Of a DNA stretch of 64,000 nt, positions 60,163 to 64,000 are shown in pieces. The notes beneath the pieces are model-generated. The model was not told the origin of the DNA and searched no databases. It worked only from the letters and a program-made list of their open reading frames with translations. Where the stretch lies: positions 45,398-109,397 of the forward strand of contig CAYNTJ010000009.1 of assembly GCA_964400515.1 (NCBI GenBank), read 5' to 3'. The position numbers and the translations under genes were made by a program. This stretch comes from JAAYHV01 sp964400515 (GTDB lineage: Bacteria > Bacillota > Clostridia > Peptostreptococcales > Anaerovoracaceae). The number at the start of each line of letters is the position of its first letter. Within the stretch, counting starts at the first letter, position 1.

Positions 60163-62444
60163 TGTTCTTCTTCCTCCGGGGGACCGGCGACAATGGCATA
60201 GGCATCACTTGTATCATCCTGTTCCTCGCTCAAACGTATTTCCGGACAAGGCTTTAATAATGCGCCGATCAGTTCTGTAAAATCGCCCTCACATAAGGAG
60301 TATTGGAGAGTTTGGTTTTTAACGTCAACAAAATCCGAATCTAAAATTGCTGCCATTCGCTCATAATCACCATAACAATATTCTTCGATTAAAGGAAGAA
60401 TATCTTCCGCTATCACCTGGCGGAAGTGATTCTGAGAAGTAATTGGCTTTTCACCCTCCATGAAATAAGAGTGACCAATTTGCAAGTTGCGGGCATCTCT
60501 GCCGATATGCTGGCAGATTCTTTGGTTCAGTCTCTTAAGCCATTCGGAGACTGGCAGTGCGTCAAAGTTAATCCCTTCAAGCAAGCTGTAGTCCGGCATT
60601 AATTCGTGGAAACCGAAACGCCTGCGGAGCGCAGCGTCCAACAGAGCAATTGACCTGTCAGCTGTATTCATAGTTCCAATGATAAAAACGTTACCCGGTA
60701 CCGAAAAAGGTTCACCAGATATGGGAAGATATAACGTTTTTCCCCGTTTTCCGGACTCAATTAACATAATAAGCTCGCCTAAGATGCGCGAAATATCTCC
60801 CCGATTAATTTCATCTATAATCAGGAAAAACGATTTATTGGGTTCCTTTATCGCATTCGAACAAAGCCTTTTGAATATTCCATCACGAAGTTCAAACAGG
60901 GTTTGTCCATTTTCAACCCGTGGTTTTATTCCTTCGATAAAATCCTCATACCCGTAGGAAGCATGAAAACAGCAAATACGGACATATCCATTCGTCCGGC
61001 CATCGCCCAAAATGCTTTTTCTCTCATCGTCAGAAAGAGCCTTCCATGATTTCCTAAATATATTTCGAGCTGCCAATTCCTGCGCTGCTTTTTCAGCATG
61101 ATATGTTTTCCCTGTACCGGGTGGCCCATAAAGAATGATTTGCTTTTTACGTTCCAGGATACCGTCGATTTTTTTCATAATGCCTTCAAGCGGTTGGAGC
61201 GGTTTTTCAGCAGGTTTTGACGATACAGTATTCTTTTGTTCTGTAGAGCCTTTTGATAATAATTCGCGTATCTTAAGTAAATTGTCCATGTTTCTATATG
61301 GATTTACTGTTGTGCGAAGTCCTTCTTTCGCTTCCGGCAGTTGAGTTTGTTCAACAAATATCCATTCAACTTCCCTTAAATGTGGAAACTCCAAGCCTTC
61401 ACGGTATTCATAGCCGCCTGTGACTCTGCCGATTCCAAGAGTCTGCATCCCGTCGCCGGCTACGACGATGTCGTTCTCCTTGATTGTCTTAAAAAACCTG
61501 ATGATCTCATTCAGTTCACGAGATATTGTCTGGGGTGGGTTGGGATAGAGCTTCTCAAATGGCTCCTTCAAAGAATCTCGTATCTCGCTATCCTCTTGTC
61601 CATATTGGGTCAAGTCGCCGAGTTCTGACCAACCGATAGAGATATAGCTATTTTCCTGCATCAGGGGCCATATACTTGTTTTGCTCGATCCGCTTCTCGT
61701 ACCTATGCGATAATAGTTGACTGGAGAGCCATACATATGTACCATAGCTCGTACAATATGAGAAGACGGTCTGCCAGTCTCCGTGATAATTTTCATCAGC
61801 TGCCCTGTCAATGCATAGAGCGATTCAGACTCTGGCTTCTCGCCGTAACATAAAAGAGCATGCTTCTGCCAACCGGTTGTATGGAAAGCGTCAATGTAAT
61901 TCGGGAAAAGCATATGATAATACTTGTGAATCCATCCGTATCCGCCGATTTTTACATCTTCATCGGAATCCAGACTCTGCTGTAAAGCTATATAATCTTC
62001 GTACTCGGGATTCTCAAACTTGGAAATTTGCTCAGCGCCTCTTACTATGGCATCACGAATCTTTTTGCCCTTTTCAATCGCGTCTGCCAGCGAAAGGACG
62101 ACCTGCTTTTGAGGGCTGCCGGTCATCCAGTTGTTATCACTTTTACGTTTGTACATGATGTACTTCAGAGAGCTGCCGCCAGCAATACTGCCGTATTGCC
62201 TCGTGTCCATCATCTCGTCATTCTTAAATTCAAGCCAATAGGCAAGCCCATCATGATTCATGACATTGAAAATTGTTTCTATTAATTCTTCGCCTTCAAT
62301 ACTTTTTAAAACATCAGGACCGAAACGCTTACGAAACATGATATATTCCTGATCTATTTGAGAAACTGGCTTAATATCGCCTTTTTCTAACAGTCGATCG
62401 CATTCCTCTATGATAGCGTCATTATTAAAGAAAAAGAAAAACAC
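60159..62444 (-). CDS. mcrB: McrB-like AAA+ GTPase with EVE-type reader domain
   Basis: I favour the GTG at 62444 behind GGAGGG; an ATG at 62495 has no clear site. About 761 residues. N-terminal helical part, then an EVE/PUA-like domain (about 265-395: SYISIGWSELGDLTQYG, TLGIGRVTGGYEYREG) likely to read modified bases. The AAA+ motor follows with Walker A LYGPPGTGKTYHAEK, Walker B FFLIIDEINRGD, and the sensor NTADRSIALLDAALRRRFGF. It would bind modified DNA and drive McrC. Confidence 0.9.
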   Translation of the reverse strand: MFFFFFNNDAIIEECDRLLEKGDIKPVSQIDQEYIMFRKRFGPDVLKSIEGEELIETIFNVMNHDGLAYWLEFKNDEMMDTRQYGSIAGGSSLKYIMYKRKSDNNWMTGSPQKQVVLSLADAIEKGKKIRDAIVRGAEQISKFENPEYEDYIALQQSLDSDEDVKIGGYGWIHKYYHMLFPNYIDAFHTTGWQKHALLCYGEKPESESLYALTGQLMKIITETGRPSSHIVRAMVHMYGSPVNYYRIGTRSGSSKTSIWPLMQENSYISIGWSELGDLTQYGQEDSEIRDSLKEPFEKLYPNPPQTISRELNEIIRFFKTIKENDIVVAGDGMQTLGIGRVTGGYEYREGLEFPHLREVEWIFVEQTQLPEAKEGLRTTVNPYRNMDNLLKIRELLSKGSTEQKNTVSSKPAEKPLQPLEGIMKKIDGILERKKQIILYGPPGTGKTYHAEKAAQELAARNIFRKSWKALSDDERKSILGDGRTNGYVRICCFHASYGYEDFIEGIKPRVENGQTLFELRDGIFKRLCSNAIKEPNKSFFLIIDEINRGDISRILGELIMLIESGKRGKTLYLPISGEPFSVPGNVFIIGTMNTADRSIALLDAALRRRFGFHELMPDYSLLEGINFDALPVSEWLKRLNQRICQHIGRDARNLQIGHSYFMEGEKPITSQNHFRQVIAEDILPLIEEYCYGDYERMAAILDSDFVDVKNQTLQYSLCEGDFTELIGALLKPCPEIRLSEEQDDTSDAYAIVAGPPEEEEQ

Positions 62445-62576
62445 TGGGTATATCCCTCCATCTCTACTCGAATTTAAAATACTATTGCCATTCAACGCAT
62501 AAGGTCATAAACATTATATATGGAAAAATTTATAATAACAATGACAAAACAATCGATGTCATCATGGTAATTAGCT

Positions 62577-62669
62577 TTTGTCATCTATGAAAACGGTAAA
62601 AAAAACGGGCCAAAATTTGCACTTTTTGGCCTCGAATTTTGCTCATTTTTGGCTTAAAAACCACAACAT
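62577..62669. repeat. Direct repeat flanking the toroid-protein gene, copy 1
   Basis: About 92 bases beginning TTTGTCATCTATGAAAACGG match 63787-63877 at roughly 85% identity in the same orientation. It contains the internal motif ACGGGCCAAAA and a T-rich tail. Confidence 0.85.
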
Positions 62670-62700
62670 CTTGTTTTTCTCTGGGTAATAAAGAGGTTGC

Positions 62701-63663
62701 TCATACCCCTGCCTGTTCAAATATTCTTAAGCACAAATATGTAAGATAAGGTGATGGCGTTTTCTTTTGTCCAAAATCCCAACCTTTAAACTTTTGAAAT
62801 ACTGCTTCTGGTGTAAATAATCCGTTATCATCCTGCTTGTTTTTTATCAGTGAAAGCATTTCTTTGAATCGACTGTCATTTCTAATACTGTCATATCTGC
62901 TTAACACTTCTGTCACACTTACAATATCATACCATATAGCTGGTGCTTTTAATTTACGGAAATCTGTCCCCATATAAAACATATATGGGTGCTTTTCCAA
63001 GCTGTTTTCCCACAAAGAAACCAAGGCAGTGGCAGTATCCTTAGCAATATCGCTGTTTTGATATTCGGGAATATAGGATAACAATTTTGCCATTATTAGA
63101 GTTGCATAAGGACAGCAATCCTCTTTTCTGCCCGGACCTCTAAACTTTCCAAGTTCTGAGGACACTGTGCACGGAAACCCATTCTCTTTATGAAAGGATA
63201 CGAGATAATCAACTCCGTCTTTGATATGACTACTATAATCGACGCCAGCTTTAAAAAGAGCAAGAAGTAGTAAAGGTGCGTCGCATAAGCACCAACTATA
63301 CATATCTTCTCCACTGCCACCAAAGTGCTTTGGAATATTAATTAGTGATTGATAGACTCCATTTTCGTCCCGATGCTTCATAATTTCATCAACTGCAATT
63401 TGAATTTCTGGGACAGCAGAGTCCAAACCAATATCTAAAAGGAAGAGGAGCTTGTGTATAGGCAGTTCTGGATTCTTATGATTACTCACTAACATACTGT
63501 GAAAATTAGTAATATCACATAGGTAAGCTCGAATCTTTTCACAGTTTAAAACTTGATTTTTAAGTTCAACTAAATCGTTTTTATTTTTATACAAAAGATT
63601 AAGCTGAATGGCATATTTCAACCAATCTTCACTCATGTCCAGTAACTTTTCGTATACCAACAT
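62701..63663 (-). CDS. Terpenoid-cyclase-like alpha/alpha-toroid protein
   Basis: 320 residues behind AGGGGGG. Helical repeats with GVYQSLINIPKHFGGSG, DAPLLLLALFKAGV, GFPCTVSSELGKFRG and DDNGLFTPEAVFQKF resemble prenyltransferase/squalene-cyclase toroids. Cyclase acid motifs (DxDD, QW boxes) are not convincing, so it may bind and not cyclise. It is AT-rich, monocistronic and lies between two ~92-bp direct repeats, which suggests a recently acquired cassette. Confidence 0.6.
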   Translation of the reverse strand: MLVYEKLLDMSEDWLKYAIQLNLLYKNKNDLVELKNQVLNCEKIRAYLCDITNFHSMLVSNHKNPELPIHKLLFLLDIGLDSAVPEIQIAVDEIMKHRDENGVYQSLINIPKHFGGSGEDMYSWCLCDAPLLLLALFKAGVDYSSHIKDGVDYLVSFHKENGFPCTVSSELGKFRGPGRKEDCCPYATLIMAKLLSYIPEYQNSDIAKDTATALVSLWENSLEKHPYMFYMGTDFRKLKAPAIWYDIVSVTEVLSRYDSIRNDSRFKEMLSLIKNKQDDNGLFTPEAVFQKFKGWDFGQKKTPSPYLTYLCLRIFEQAGV

Positions 63664-63786
63664 ATCATTTTCCCCCCTGTTATTAAGATGAGATTATATA
63701 AATTAGCTCACCTAAAAAAGCTAATTCTCCTTCCTTCTACATACCATAATTTTCGACTATTGTCTATGTCGTTATCAAAAATGACC

Positions 63787-63877
63787 TTTGTCATCTATGA
63801 AAACGGCCAAAAAAACGGGCCAAAATTTGCACTTTTTTGCCTCAATTTTTGCCCATTTTTTGCTCCAAAACCACTAC
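63787..63877. repeat. Direct repeat flanking the toroid-protein gene, copy 2
   Basis: Partner of 62577-62669. Just past it, ACCACTA-CATA-TAGTGGT forms a small palindrome. From 63664 to the window end I see no gene other than this repeat. Confidence 0.85.
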
Positions 63878-64000
63878 ATATAGTGGTTAAATCGTTTTAT
63901 TTGTCCTTCCGACCACAATTCGTCATCATTATTATCGTTTCAACGTGCGTTAAGAGGATAGGATAGCTATCAACCAAATTTTTTCAACCCCCTTTTTTTT

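Noticed and set aside
62577..63877. Two ~92-bp repeats considered as a CRISPR remnant
   Set aside because: Only two copies, too long, with a full gene between them and no cas genes nearby.
1..64000. tRNA and rRNA genes, riboswitches, CRISPR arrays
   Set aside because: I looked for typical conserved segments on both strands and saw none I could support.

Overview
This window is most likely from a Gram-positive anaerobe of the class Clostridia. The grounds are strong AGGAGG-type ribosome sites, a PrgI/VirB4/NlpC-P60 type IV secretion set, an S-layer-anchored surface protein, SpoVG, and Tn554-like recombinases. I cannot name a genus. Almost everything from base 1 to about 58,850 reads as one large integrative and conjugative element (ICE), transcribed leftward on the minus strand. 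Its integrase and attachment ends are not visible, so the window is an internal piece plus flanking or accessory DNA on the right.

Layout, right to left in the direction of transcription. At 58,888-62,444 lies a two-gene McrBC-type (type IV) restriction system. To its right a helical-toroid protein gene is flanked by two copies of a ~92-bp repeat. At 47,531-58,736 is an accessory block: ArdA-like and YodL proteins, an adenine methylase, two AbrB-like regulators, SpoVG, several uncharacterised proteins and a 1,535-residue SLH surface protein. At 34,601-47,480 is a complete Tad/Flp pilus locus: pilins, prepilin peptidase, CpaB, CpaE, CpaF/TadA, TadB, TadC and TadE-like proteins. A recombinase-trio element has inserted in one pilin gene. 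At 27,012-33,888 are T4SS parts (VirB6/TrbL, VirB2-like) and an exported protein that is frameshifted and interrupted by a group II intron. At 19,466-27,015 a cytosine-5 methyltransferase gene is split by a second recombinase-trio element. At 13,057-19,464 are PrgI, an associated protein and VirB4, separated by a cargo island (uppP, an ATC-hydrolase-like gene, an AbiEi antitoxin with a gutted AbiEii toxin, and a hypothetical gene). At 6,800-13,037 are an NlpC/P60 hydrolase, an amidoligase/gamma-glutamylcyclotransferase pair and a ParM/ParR-like pair. At 1-6,790 are an oriT candidate, a ribbon-helix-helix protein, a Sel1-repeat relaxase, a TOPRIM primase and the start of the VirD4 coupling protein. 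The 5' part of virD4 is duplicated around a truncated response regulator.

How the parts fit: the relaxase, RHH protein, primase and VirD4 would process and deliver DNA. VirB4, VirB6, VirB2-like, PrgI and NlpC/P60 would form the channel. The Tad pilus and SLH protein could make cell contact. ParMR would stabilise an extrachromosomal form. ArdA-like, YodL and methylase genes could protect the incoming DNA.

Two features stand out. First, about 16 otherwise unrelated soluble proteins end in the same kind of short tail: a Glu/Gln-rich stretch, then Gly, then alternating Met/hydrophobic residues. This could be a sorting or modification signal. Second, terminator-like hairpins with U-tracts sit just ahead of ribosome sites at a dozen or so places inside the operon. 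All calls come from reading the sequence; no searches were run.
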